Of a stretch of DNA of 64,000 nt, positions 40,801-51,985 are shown piece by piece. The translations under genes were made by a program, and so were the position numbers. The notes beneath the pieces were generated by a model that worked only from the letters and a program-made list of their open reading frames with translations, was not told where the DNA came from and ran no database searches. Origin of the DNA: Scortum barcoo. Its lineage: Eukaryota; Chordata; Actinopteri; Centrarchiformes; Terapontidae. The DNA lies in assembly GCA_023238725.1 (NCBI GenBank), contig CM041553.1, positions 19,992,001 to 20,056,000 on the forward strand. Reading direction: 5' to 3'. How positions within the stretch are numbered: position 1 is the stretch's first letter; each line of letters opens with the position of its first letter.

Positions 40801-41122
40801 AAGGCCACCTTGTAAAGCCTCTTGTTGCTGGAGTCCTCACAATCTGAATCTGGCTCCTCCAGCTCCTCCACATCCATCATCAAGTCTCTGAAAGACCTTT
40901 TCCTCTCTCTGTGTCCGCCTCCACTCACCAGACATGCCTCACCATCCATCTGCACAGCCAGATGATTAGAGAGGGACAGTGATTCAGCTGCAGTGCTTTA
41001 ATGAAAGATGAAGGCGCTTCTGTTGTGAGTAAAAGGAGAGAGCACCAAAAGCAGCAAATATATAACATAAAACTTTTACCTTTCACCATTTCATTGTAAA
41101 GCTGTACTTCTTTTGATGCCAT
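37837..41122 (-). CDS. hmgxb4: HMGXB4-like protein lacking an HMG box
   Basis: Eight minus-strand exons, all GT-AG with phases that agree: 41122-41087, 40949-40809, 40260-40221, 39608-39502, 39341-39285, 39209-38826, 38130-38008 and 37881-37837, encoding about 310 residues. The N-terminal block (RERKRSFRDLMMDVEELEE) matches the conserved start of HMGXB4 (human REKKRSYKDFLREEEE). The C-terminus HLHLLGESLSLIGHHLQETD, then LLLDSLLCALGPLICLTSQI and STLENIAYMMPGL, matches the human C-terminus nearly block for block. Human HMGXB4 is about 600 residues with a central HMG box; none is seen here in any exon or intron. HMGXB4 is a nuclear factor linked to chromatin regulation and Wnt signalling. Adjacency to hmox1 matches human 22q12, which supports orthology or a duplicate of it. 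The first exon is the least certain part: its donor (ATG/GTGAAA) is weak, and translation could start at 40949 (MDGEACLV). Confidence 0.8.
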
Positions 41123-41450
41123 GTCTGCCCCTAACCCATGGCAAACTAAATACATTGAGGTAATTAAAAATATTTGTTTAAAGTAAGGTAACTACTGGTG
41201 AAGCTAAGTGTTTGATGGAGGTCTTGTTAATACACAAAACAAACAACGATAAAGTTTAACAGTTACCTAGCAACAGTACATTAGCATTAGCAGCTACATT
41301 AGCTCGGCTTTATTGTCACTAATAATACAGAGTAAACTTGGCAGTCTGCTCCAGGACAAATATTAGACTTTATAACAGGTTTTAATCTACAAACTGATAA
41401 GGCTGTGAGTTGAGGACGCGATGTAAGAGCTGCAACACTTAGTCAGGTGT

Positions 41451-41723
41451 CGCCATTTTAACCACAAGTTCAAAGTCCGTCGTCGACGCTCAACAGGTCA
41501 CTACACCTGAGACTTATTAAAAACTATTGTGCGGGACTTCTCCGTGTTTGACGACTGAACAATTATCAAAAAAGACTCCAAAACATTAATTTGGGTTATG
41601 TTTTCAGGCCACAGTCCTCCGGTGAACTCACTGTCTCGACTTCATCGTCGGTCGCGTTAACCGTGTGAGAGAAAAGCTGCTGACTCACGTTAATCGCTTC
41701 CTCCCAGTCAATCTGCTGAGTCA
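41451..41723. promoter_or_regulatory. hmgxb4-like promoter region with YY1 and two StRE/ARE-like sites
   Basis: A YY1-type CGCCATTTT lies at 41451-41459. Stress-response/MARE-type TGCTGACTCA lies at 41678-41687 and TGCTGAGTCA at 41714-41723. These fit the NRF2-small Maf/BACH1 core (TGASNNNGC in reverse). A third GCTGACTCA lies at 42351-42359. The block is just upstream of the hmgxb4-like start and 1.6 kb upstream of hmox1, a classic NRF2/BACH1 target. The motifs are seen; the function is inferred. Confidence 0.45.
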
Positions 41724-42149
41724 TGTTAGGAGAGTTGCCTGATTTAATAGATGATCAATCATAAATATGTCCTGCAGCTGATGCTTACAAATGCTCCTCT
41801 TGGTATTTGTGGGTTATTTATGCTTAAAAGTTATTATTATTTAGAAACTTTATTATTTATTCATACTTTGTATTTATTCATTAATTTCATTTTTTTTTTT
41901 CATTTTTTCATTTACTTGGGCGAAATTACTCTTTATGCCCAAAAGTATGTAGACAGCCCTGTCTCTGTACTTTGGTGTAACCTACTTTTGTGGAACTGTT
42001 TTTTAAGAGTTGAGTGTTTATTTCCAGTGAACATCATTCTTAATACTACAGTGTACAGTGATTTTAAGTGAATTATTGTTGTTGTCATGTAGTCCACAAA
42101 TCACAAAATTAATTTATTTTAGCTCCACTGAGAAATGTTTTGAATTTGG

Positions 42150-42340
42150 TGTTTAAGAGCTTGACTGGCCTGCACAGAGCTCTGGTCGCAAATTAATTTT
42201 GGGAACATCACATGTGAGCCGGTTGATATCACCCACCAATAGGAGCAAATCTCTGCAGCTAGATTAAAAATCCTGTGCAAAGCCCTCCCATAACAGTAGA
42301 AGCAGCCATATTATGCCCATGTTTTAGGGATTAGATGTTC
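42150..42340 (+). mobile_element. Tc1/mariner-like transposase 3' remnant
   Basis: Short decayed stretch (CTTGACTGGCCTGCACAGAG, then GAGCAAATCTCTGCAG and ATGCCCAT...GGGATTAGATGTTCAATAA). It corresponds to the end of a fish Tc1-like transposase (DWPAQSxDLNP...) and the flanking sequence. A related fragment at 48200-48400 occupies the matching position in the tandem copy. Confidence 0.6.
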
Positions 42341-42370
42341 AATAATCACAGCTGACTCAAGATTCATGAT

Positions 42371-42460
42371 TCAAGTTTTTATTGTCATGTGCACAACAGT
42401 TACTTGGAGCAGTCTTTGGCAATGATATTCTTGAGTCACAGGCTCCCTACAACAATGCTA
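42371..42460 (-). repeat. Dispersed repeat tail (copy 3, reverse)
   Basis: Reverse complement of the 12600-12700 element, with the shared GTGCACATGACAATAAAA end and GGGAGCCTGTGACTCAAGAA core. An A-rich, AT-rich tract follows to about 42600. Confidence 0.55.
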
Positions 42461-43294
42461 AAAAATATTAGGAGACGAAGACAAAAAATAGATATAAAAC
42501 TAAAATGAATAATAAATAAAAAAACTAGAGTAATGAAATAAAATATAGACCTAAAATATACATTACAAGCTAAATAAAAATATATAACTAAGTGTATAAT
42601 ATTAAGCAGAATACAGATGATACTGTCAGCAGTAATGTCCAGATTTTACAAGGTGCATATCGTAGTGATACGGTGCAGTTTTACAGTTTAAAAGTCTTAT
42701 GTCATATAAAGCAGTATAATTGTTGCAGCCTCCACTGCTTGACAACACACTGCCCATATCTGCTTTACTTTCTCAGTATCGTCTCTTGTTTTTTCTTTCC
42801 ATGTGAATGTTGCCTTATCAGTAATCTAGTTACACGCTCAAACCGCTTCATGTTTTCAGAGGCATTGCAAGCTGCTGGTGTATTGTCTTCACACGCTCAA
42901 GTGATTGTATATCTCTGCTATTAGTCACTGTTTCACTTCCTCCTTTTCTGGCTTCAGAAACCCACAGTCATGTTTAGACTCGGCTCCTCCTCTCGTCTGG
43001 TTCAACTTTGGAAGTCCACAGTTGCAGTGTCACGTTTAGTGCTCAACCCTCCCCCTCCTCCTCCTCCTGGTTTTCCAGGGCATTACTAAAAACTTCCTTA
43101 CTCATGCTAAGTCCCATAGTCCCTCCCATAGGGCCTTTTTTCCAAGCTGCTCTTAAAGTTGCTGCATCATGTTAACTCTCATGTCCCTCCTACTATTTTC
43201 GCTGAAGTTGCCATATCATGTTTGGCTGAGGTCTTGTGACGCTGGTGTTCCTGTTTTCATTCATCTGCTGGAGGGAGGAGACAAAGGAGGATGA

Positions 43295-43302
43295 TATAAA
43301 AG
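43295..43302 (+). promoter_or_regulatory. hmox1 TATA box
   Basis: TATAAAAG about 25-30 bases before the inferred start of transcription (near 43325). A non-coding first exon follows and ends at a GTGAGT donor (43411/43412). Confidence 0.75.
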
Positions 43303-43574
43303 GGGCAGAGGACTGGCTGTAGACAGAGCACAAAGTGTACTGCACATCCAGAGAGAAAACAGTGAATCACTGTGGACAAACGACAAAACCTGCAGGACTG
43401 CATCCTAACTGGTGAGTACAATACAACATTTACATTACTGTTTCTGACATACTTTGAATTTCATCACCTCATCCTGACATTTTATGCCTCTTTGAATTAG
43501 AATATAATGCTGGTGATCATGTTGGAAGTTGGTTTTAACACTTTGCACACATTTTGACTTTTTTCAGAGCTACA

Positions 43575-45288
43575 ATGGAGACAGAGAAGAAGATTCAAAC
43601 AGCAGCAGAGCAGATGACTGACATGTAAGAATGAGCTGCAGTGATTTCTTGCATCTCTAAACCCTTTTTTTCCTAACTTCACATTTCACCTCTGGACATT
43701 GTGATATACATCTATGAAATGCTCCTAGACTGTTGTGTTAAAACTGCAAGTATCTTATAAGACATTAGGCTTATATTAAGGATAGGATGATTACATCTGC
43801 AACATGGAAAAGTAAATTTGTTGTACAGTTTGTGCTGACTTTTCTGTTTGAGCTTGTAAAGTTTTATCAGCTGGACGTTGCCTATAAAAATATGGACCCA
43901 GAGATGCAGTAACGCAGTGTATTCACACAACTCCACACAGGATATTCACATAACAAATCTTCTCTACTGTGGAGTCCCCTGTTTGTTTTTTATGTTGATT
44001 TCATGCATACCACTCTTAACACTTGGGTCTCAGCTCGTACGTGACCCGAAGTCATACAGAGCTGTGGTCAGGAAGTAAAATTAAACTGACATAGTTTGAT
44101 TGATCTTGATTAATTTTTCCTTTGCAGGGATCTGTCAGAACAAATCAAAAAGGTGACAAAGGAGAGTCACGTCCGGGCAGAGAACACAGAGCTGATGCTG
44201 AGCTTCCAGAAAGGACAAGTCACCCTGCCGCAGTTCAAGGTAATATAACACAGCCCAATGTATTTTAAATCTATTTTTACTGGATAATCTCACTTTATTC
44301 ATACTTCTCTGCACCTGTTTGCTGCTGTGATCTTTTTGACTGACATCATGTCTCCTCCTCCTCTTCAGCTCCTGCTGTGCTCGCTGTATGAGATCTATCA
44401 GGCATTGGAGGAAGCGTTGGACAGCAACTCCAACCACCCTGGTGTCGCACCCATTTACTTCCCGGCTGAACTGGCCAGGCTGGACGCTCTCGAGAAAGAC
44501 TTGGAGTTCTTCTATGGCCGGGACTGGAGAGAGAAGATTGTTGTCCCTGCAGCCACTAAAAGATACTGCCACAGACTCAGACAGGTAGGTTTTATCATGG
44601 CATGCATATGTTATGCACACAGGTGTTTGTTTACTCTTTGACACTGAAATAACACTCTCCATCCCTGTGTTTTTTCCAGATCGGTAAAGAAAACCCTGAA
44701 TTTCTGATCGCCCACGCTTACACGCGATATCTAGGAGATCTATCTGGAGGGCAGGTCCTCGGTCGCATTGCCCAGAAGTCCATGGGGCTGAAGAGCAGCG
44801 AGGGTCTGTCATTCTTTGCCTTCCCTGGCGTGTCCAGCCCCAACCTGTTCAAACAGCTGTATCGCAGCCGCATGAACAGCGTGGAACTGACGGAGGAGGA
44901 GAGGAATGGCGTGCTGGAGGAGGCTGTCAGAGCCTTCGAGTTAAACATTCAGGTACAGAGTGATATTGGTCAGGCAGGAAAACATTAAAACAGAAATGTC
45001 ACTTCGAGGGCAGCTTACTTTTACGAGATTAACTTTTGTTCTCACTATTATTTAGTAAGCCAGAAGCAGTGAATGGATGTTCTTTCCTTTATTTTTCAGG
45101 TGTTTGATGATTTACAGAAGATGCTGAGAGCCACTGAAAGCAAGCTGCAGAATTCTTCAACACACTCCGAACCACTAAAGACACTCCAGATCCCCAAAAC
45201 AATCATCAAAACTACCCCACTGCTCAGGATGGTCCTGGGACTTTTTGTGGCTCTGGCCACAGTCACTATGGGAATCTACACTTTTTAG
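43575..45288 (+). CDS. hmox1: Heme oxygenase 1
   Basis: Cleaves heme to biliverdin, CO and iron, using electrons from cytochrome P450 reductase, at the ER membrane. Coding exons are 43575-43624, 44128-44239, 44369-44584, 44680-44952 and 45100-45288, preceded by a non-coding exon ending at 43411. All phases agree and give 279 residues, the usual family length. The proximal heme-ligand His is in TKESHVRAENTEL (exon 2). The distal-helix signature HAYTRYLGDLSGGQ and KQLYRSRMNSVE are intact in exon 4. The last exon ends in a hydrophobic tail anchor (MVLGLFVALATVTMGIY). AATAAA lies at 45554-45559. A TATA box lies upstream, and StRE-like sites at 41.7 and 42.35 kb suggest NRF2/BACH1 control. Fish may carry hmox1a and hmox1b; I cannot assign which. 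Confidence 0.96.
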
Positions 45289-46701
45289 AGGAGATGCACG
45301 ACAAGAAATACTGTGTATTTATGTTTAGATTGAAGATAGAAGATACAGATGGGTGACAAAAATTAGGTTTTAACAGTCTGTAAATGAGTAAATACTGTGT
45401 AGCATTTTTGTAATTTAACTGAAAAACACATTTCTAATATGTAGCCACAAAAAGTTGTGATATTTGTGTAATATTTTCTGTCCAACACTGTTATCTGGTG
45501 TGTTAAAATGAGCAATATATATGCTTTTAATACTGTAAATATATTTCATTTTTAATAAAAGCTTTTGTTAAGGAAAGTATTCTCTCATTCTTTAGCAAAT
45601 TGCTTGTGTTTTTGTCTCTTGTAATGGGTATGACGCTGCTGTCCAGGGTCCAGCTGCTTAACATTTGCACTAATGTTTTGGCACAAACAATGTGCCAGCT
45701 GTTCATTTGGCCCGTGGTCTTATAATGTTTCCCGGTAAAACACTGGAGAAAATATCCTGTTTGTACCATTGCACAATTAACAAACACAACAACTGGTAAA
45801 CCATTTACTACATGTAAAATTATTCTCTTCATCAGGCTAGCACTTGCTGAAACAAGCACTGCTGCTAATGATTATTTTTATTATTGAGTCATGTCCTAAT
45901 TCAGGCTTTCTTTTGCTCAATGAATTAGACAATCTTTCATAAAATCCAGTGTCGATTTTTATCCTGTCAATCCACTCAGAACTCGCTCAAACACAAAAAT
46001 GAGCATCTGTCCCAATTGCATGTTTGTCACTGAAAAGTGGGTTGTTAAAATAAGTTGTTAGGAACAAAAATTGATACCTGTCATCTGGAGTCACCAAACA
46101 CTTTCAGCTGTTGTGTTATTGCATCCTGTCACTGATTGTCAGAGTGTCCTGTAAATTGATGCTACTTTCAGATAAGATATAGAAGAACTGAGATTTATCC
46201 AAATAAAAAGGACAGTTGAAAACTCATTGGCTGATATCATACCAGTGACTATGCACTTAAACAATGAGTTTTCAGAGAAATTAAAATAAAGACGTCTATG
46301 CCTCCAGGTCGTATGCAGTCAAATTTAGCGTTGAACAAATTTGTATTTTGTCTGACTTTTAATGACTTTAATGACTGACTTTTAATGTTTCCACTGACAC
46401 AGACAAAACTACATAAGCCCAAAAGTCCCACAAAGTGGTTTCTTTTTTGTGCACACAATGAAAAAAAAATCACTTTATGGGACTTTAGTAATTCAGTTCT
46501 GTGTCTAGGTGCAAAAGCAGCAATAATTTCACTGTGTGACATTCAAAGATAATATTTTGTGTGCATAAGATAATATCTCATATCTGGTCATATAATATAA
46601 TTCAACCTTCATGGATTATTTCTAATTGTATAACCAACAGAAATTACTTGGAATATAACAGCAAACTTGCATGTATGTAATGAAACTTTTATTTATATAT
46701 A

Positions 46702-46763
<62 letters not shown>

Positions 46764-46860
46764 TGCCTTTCCCCTTACTGGGTTACATCATGATTTATTT
46801 TAAAATATGGTTACCCAATTTTGACATTCTAGACCAGTATTCAACAGAAATTCAACCTAT
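45289..46860. other. hmox1 3' UTR and downstream spacer
   Basis: The hmox1 3' UTR runs to AATAAA at 45554-45559. Beyond it there is no gene. The stretch at about 46070-46220 resembles 51800-51905, which marks the right end of the duplicated block. A (TA)n run follows. Confidence 0.6.
46697..46760. repeat. (TA)n microsatellite at the duplication boundary
   Basis: About 25 TA units interrupted near the start. It lies about 100 bases before the first sequence of the tandem copy, so it may mark the junction. Confidence 0.9.
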
Positions 46861-46906
46861 TTTTGATAAAAGTTAATATTTTCTACACTTAATCTACTTA
46901 CATCTG

Positions 46907-48082
46907 TCTCTTGAAGATGGTGTCCAATCAGGGACAAGGATTCCCCCAACAGGTGTAGGTGAGCTGCAGCACTGACAGGATCCAGGTCAGAGCAACCAGG
47001 ACTGCTGGATGTGGATCTGACAGTGTCCCAGTCTGAACTGACGGGACTGCACACAGAACTAATGGGACTATGGGAGTCAATCACAGGACTAGATACCATG
47101 GGATCAACTACAGAGCTCATTGTAAAATCAATGGCTGTCAATGAACTGGGAACAGGTATGAACGGACAAGGCCTGTGGGTTACTGGAGTGGCAGGAGGAA
47201 TGATAGTTATGGTGATGGGACAGTCTGCCATGTTATGTTGGTTGTCTAGATGAACCCAGTGCTCTAACATGGAGCTGGGACTTGTCTTATAAATAAACTT
47301 TGGGCGACACACATCATAATTATCCGATCAATGCTGCCCTCTGCTGTGCAACTTGAGTGCAACAACTTGTCTTGGATATCCTGGAAGAGAGAGATTGTAC
47401 ATGAAATAATAACAATGTTATACATTTTGCAATGTGTGATTTATTGCTACAGTTAGAGAGATAAATATTCAGTCAGTCATATACTGTAGAGCTGCAATTA
47501 TTAGTCAATTAATTGATTAGTTAGTCAACTATTAAATGAATACATTTGAGTTATTTCTTAAGATAAGGTCTCCAAATTCTCTGATTCCAGCTTCTTAAGT
47601 GTGACTTTTTTTCTGATTTATTTAGTCCTCTGTTACAGTAAAACTGGATGTCTTGGAGCTGTGGACAAAATGAGACATTTGGGGATGTCATCTTGGGCTT
47701 TGAGAAACAGAGATCAACATTTTGCGCCATTTTTAACATTTTATGGACCAATGATTTATGGACCAAACATGATTCATTAATTAATAATGAAAATAATCGT
47801 TAGTTGCTGTCCAACTATACTGTACTTCATACTGTATCTGAATACATTACATATATTATACAACCTAATCGCAGAAGTTTACTCTGCTATAGATGAAAGA
47901 TCACTTAAAAAACTTGATAGCCTCTATCAGTGCAGGCTGACCTTCTTCACCTTGTAAAGCCTTGTATAGCCTTGTTGCTGCACTTCTCAGAATATAAATC
48001 TGGCTCCTCCAGCTCCTCCACATGCATCATTGAGTCTCTGAAGGACCTTTTCCTGTGTCTGCTTCCACTCACCAGACCTGTT
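46907..48082 (-). pseudogene. hmgxb4-like pseudogene (partial tandem copy)
   Basis: Holds copies of three of the eight exons: the C-terminal Ser/Thr-rich exon (46907-47285, nearly identical over its coding part), the small exon starting DIQDKLLHSSC (about 47333-47375) and the N-terminal exon (about 47953-48082). The exons for the conserved C-terminal LLLDSLLCALGPL block and stop are absent. The small exon's donor has changed (GATCAG/GT in the parent, GATCGG here). The N-terminal exon has small deletions and substitutions that destroy its frame. The middle exons (39.5 and 40.2 kb in the parent) are missing. No intact protein can be made. The long open frame left in the C-terminal exon is a relic. 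Confidence 0.85.
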
Positions 48083-48199
48083 TCAAAATTGGCGCAAAAT
48101 GTGACATCCCTATTCTAAGACCCGCTAAGAATAGGGGTCTAATGTAATGTAATGTAATGTGAGTCTAATGTGTGCATTCATAACTTATTTTATGTACAC

Positions 48200-48400
48200 T
48201 GACAACCAGTTTGAGTTTGACGTGAAAGAACTTGACTGGCCTGCGCAGAGCTCTGATCTCAACCCTATCCAACATCTTTGGGATGAATTTTGGGAACATT
48301 GCTTGCGAGCCAGCTGTTATCACCCACCATCGTAGCTCGACCTCCCTGATGCTGTTGTGGGTGAATGGCATGGAAAGCCAAAAGGATGCCTGGTTTCTTC
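48200..48400 (+). mobile_element. Tc1/mariner-like transposase remnant
   Basis: Reads LDWPAQSSDLNPIQHLWDEF in one frame, the conserved catalytic-end motif of Tc1-like transposases (DWPxxSPDLNPIEHLWDEL). Frameshifts follow and no terminal repeats were identified. It is in the position matching the 42150-42340 fragment. Confidence 0.8.
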
Positions 48401-49430
48401 ACCTCCACCAGGCATTCATTAAGTGCACCCAGGCATTCAAATAGTGTGATGCCACCAGGGGCCAACTAACTGCCTGGAGGTTTCATAATGATCTCCACCC
48501 TGTGGTTTTCAGAGCCACTAAGTTTAAACAATAATCACCCAATCAGTTTAGAGGCCACAGTAATAACATGAACACCTGCTCACCCTCCAAATGCAGGTGG
48601 CATTAAGCAGTGGTGCGTAACAGTCGCTCTTCCTATCCAGTTTGGTGGGTGGCACATACACACCCATCACCTACAATCATGTGTTGTTTCATGTGAGGTT
48701 TCAACTCTGAAGGTGCTTCTAATTAGCCCCATAGTTAGTAAGAATTAAGGATACTAAGTTGCTTAATTTGGTGTTTATCTCATGATCAAAAAAGGAGGAG
48801 TATAAAGGAATTTTCCATCTCTCTCCCAAATCCTTGGGAAGACTTTCTGCAGTAAGCTGAAAAGGGCCTATTTCAGTTAATCAAATCTGTTGGGGAAAAG
48901 GATGGCTCTGTAAATATATGGTGTAGAGGCCAAATGCTTCTTTGCAATTGTGTAAACATGGTGATAAAGTTTTCACTCATTGAGTCTAAAATTGCCACAA
49001 CTAAAGAAAAAAGAAGAAAAACAACATAAAATAAGAAGCGTGGCGATACACTGTACATGGGTGGAACTGAACCTGATCCTTTATGTAGTTCAGTAAACTA
49101 ACAGTATGTCTTATCTGGAAGTATATCTGCAGTACAAAATAAAACTCGTTGTGTACTCATGTATTGTTTGCTCTTTCAGCAGTATTAGATTCCTGAGAGT
49201 GTATCATGGACACAAGTCATTACTAGGACATATACAGCATGACACCTGTGGATGAAGTGTGATGTGACTTGACAGCTGTTTAAAATGATATGAATCTAAT
49301 CATGTTGATCCTTTTGCAAAAACGAACACAATTTATTGTCTATTGTTCTGCTTACTTCATCTAGTTACAGTTATTCATATTTTCTGAAGAACTGAAAGCT
49401 GTCTGTCTTGATACAGTCATGAAATTGTGT
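48400..49430. other. Non-coding spacer within the tandem copy
   Basis: No gene. The part from 48.5 to 48.8 kb has no counterpart that I see in the parent block and may be a further old insertion of unknown class. Confidence 0.4.
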
Positions 49431-51480
49431 TTTCTCTGCTATTAGTCACTGTTTCACTTCCTCCTTTTCCGGCTTCAGAAACCCACAGTCATGTTTAGAC
49501 TCGGCTCCTCCTCTCATCTGGTTCAACTTTGGAAGTCCACAGTTGCAGTGTCACGTTTAGCACTTGGCCCTCCCCCTCCTCCTCCTGGTTTTCCAGGGCG
49601 TTACTAAAAACTTCTTTACTCATGCTAAGTCCCATAGTCCCTCCCACAGGACCTTTTTCCAAGCTGCTCTCAAAGTTGCTGCATCATGTTAACTCTCATG
49701 TCCCTCCTACTGTTTTTGCTGAAGTTGCCATATCATGTTTGGCTGAGATCTTATGACGCTGTGTTAATTATTGTCTCATTGTCTGAAACTGTTACATGTT
49801 GTACAATTGAAACTTTGTTTCATGTCCCGCTACCACTCTTGTAAAGGAGGTTTTAAATCTTAATAGAACTTTTACTGGTTAAATAAAATTCATAAATAAA
49901 TAATAAAAAATATACCAAACCTACAGGACTACATCCTAACCGGTAACTAAAACACAGTTCTGCTTCTGACATGCTTTGAATTTCATCACGTCTTATATGG
50001 ATCTACAAGCATCTAAGACATCATAAGACAGCAACTTCCCTATACAGATGCTGTTCAAGTATTTACCCCTCTGCCTCCATCTGTAGCTGTAGCTACCTGA
50101 GGCTGGTGTGGCATGCACACTGAAATCATGACAGAAAAAAGAAGAAAGTCATTTTCTCTCAATGAAACGTGTTTTTCCCCGCAGGACAAATGACAAACTG
50201 CCAAAAACAAGCCAACGGGTTGCAGCAGTGAAACTTTGTTGTGTCTCTCAATGCAGCTTGTGTAGCCCAGTCAAACAAGAAACAGTGAGCTGCTAGTGAT
50301 GCAGACAGAAAATGTCAGGAGCACAGGTGTTACCTTTCCAGCTTCCAAACCGTAGTTTGCCTCTGCAGTGTGGGCATAACTCTTTGACAAGTGTGGAAAA
50401 ACAGGTGCTTTATTTATTGCAGTGGACCCAATGCAACAGGCTTTTTACAACCACTGTACTTAAACCTTATCTGGACACTTTCTGCTGACTACTGTGACAT
50501 AATAACCCATGGAAACAAACACTTCACAGTGTCTGACACACATACAGGTACTTTTCTACACACAGGAGATTGAGTTGCCATAAAAAAAACCTGCCAGACT
50601 ATATCACATGCATACTTCACGACCATTCCCAAAGAGGAAGGCTCGGACACAAACATGGGGAAAATGGTTGGTTGAAGCGACCCTCATCAAGTGGATTTAT
50701 AAAGCCTCATAATGCACATTACGGCAGAGAACACAGAGCTGATACAGAACTTCCAGAAAGGACAAGTCACCCTGCCCCAGTTTAAGGTAATATAACACAG
50801 CCCAACATGTTTTAAATTTATTTCACCAGATGATCCCACTTGTTTTTACACTTCTCTGTATATATTAGCTATTGTGATCTTAGTTATGACATCATCTCTC
50901 CTCCTCCTCTTCAGCTCCTGCTGTGCTCGCTGTATGAGATCTATCAGGCATTGGAGGAAGCATTGGACAGCAACTCCAACCACCCTGGTGTCGCACCCAT
51001 TTACTTCCCGGCTGAACTGGTCAGGCTGGATGCCCTCGAGAAAGACTTGGAGTTCTTCTGTGGCCGGGACTGGAGAGAGAAGATTGTCGTCCCTGCAGCC
51101 ACTGAAAGATACTGCCACAGACTCAGACAGGTAGGTTTTTATGAATGCGTGGAACTGACAGAGGAGGAGAGGAACGGCGTGCTGGAGGAGGCTGTCAGAG
51201 CCTTCGAGTTAAACATTCAGGTACAGAGTGATATTGGTCAGGAAGGAAAACATTAAAACAGAAATGTGACTTTGAGGAGCAGCTTACTTTTACGAGATTA
51301 ACCTTTGTCCTCACTATTATTTAGTAAGCCAGAAGCAGCTAGTGGATGTTCTTTCCTTTATTTTTTTAGGTGATTTACAAAAGATGCTGAGTGTCACTAA
51401 AAGCAAGCTGCAGAATTGTTCTACACTCCAGATCCCCTGAAACTAACTCACTCGCTTGGAACTGATGCTTTTTAGTGAGG
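49431..51480 (+). pseudogene. Heme oxygenase 1 pseudogene (tandem copy)
   Basis: The upstream region (49431-49760) matches 42907-43240, but the TATA box and exons 1-2 are lost. The first coding piece (about 50725-50787) begins after the His-containing segment, so the proximal heme ligand is missing. Exon 50915-51130 is intact and open, with three amino-acid changes (Ala to Val, Tyr to Cys, Lys to Glu by my reading). Right after its donor, at about 51138, a deletion of about 285 bases fuses intron sequence to the end of the next exon (VELTEEERNG...). That removes HAYTRYLGDLSGGQ and the heme pocket. The last exon (about 51369-51470) has lost seven bases and the tail anchor. It cannot encode an active enzyme. 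Confidence 0.9.
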
Positions 51481-51569
51481 ATGCACAAGAACAAGAACAA
51501 GAAATACCATGTATTTGCTGTTTAGATTTTAAGATACAGAAAGGTGACAGATTAAATGAAATACCAACA

Positions 51570-51800
51570 TAAAGTGTCATAGTAAGGTTGTGGGCCATAT
51601 GCTGTCAAAACAGCTTTGATGCTCCTTGTCATGGATTCTCCAACTCTTTGAACTCTACAGGAGGGATGAACACTATTCACTATTCTTCCTGAAGATATAC
51701 CCTCATTTGGTGTTTTGATGATGGTGGTGGAGAGCACTGTCTAAAATATCAGCCCAAAATCTCTCATAGGTGATCAGTTAGGTTGAGATCTGGTGACTAG
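51570..51800. mobile_element. Tc1/mariner-family end fragment inserted in the tandem copy
   Basis: Starts AAGTGTCATAGTAAGGTTGTGGGCC and includes CTCATTTGGTGTTTTGATGATGGTGGTGGAGAGC. This is a stretch very common in fish Tc1-related repeats, and is related to 58797-58920. It is absent from the parent block at the matching place (after 45.3 kb), so it probably arrived after the duplication. Confidence 0.65.
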
Positions 51801-51985
51801 ATACAAATCAACTTGGTACCTGTCATCATCTGAAGTCACTAAACTAAAGATGATTCCAGCTGTTGTGTTTTTGAAATATTATTTATCCAAATAAAAACAA
51901 AGCATACTTGCCATGCTGACCCCTTTGCTTTTAACACATAATAAAGAGACAACACATCACACTTGTGTAAAATTTGGTATCCACT

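Larger units (their letters stand above)
46860..51905 (+). repeat. Decayed direct tandem copy of the hmgxb4-hmox1 block
   Basis: In order, this block matches 38.8-46.2 kb: hmgxb4 exon 6 (46.9-47.28), exon 5 (47.33-47.37), exon 2 (47.95-48.08), the Tc1 fragment (48.2), the hmox1 upstream region (49.43-49.76 vs 42.91-43.24), hmox1 exons (50.7-51.46) and the post-hmox1 spacer (51.8-51.9). Orientation is the same. The copy has internal deletions and one insertion (51.57-51.80). In hmox1 exon 3 (216 bases) I count seven differences from the parent, so the event is fairly recent. Confidence 0.85.

Noticed and set aside
44135..44812. 225-codon minus-strand frame over hmox1
   Set aside because: Antisense shadow of hmox1 exons; it ignores the introns.
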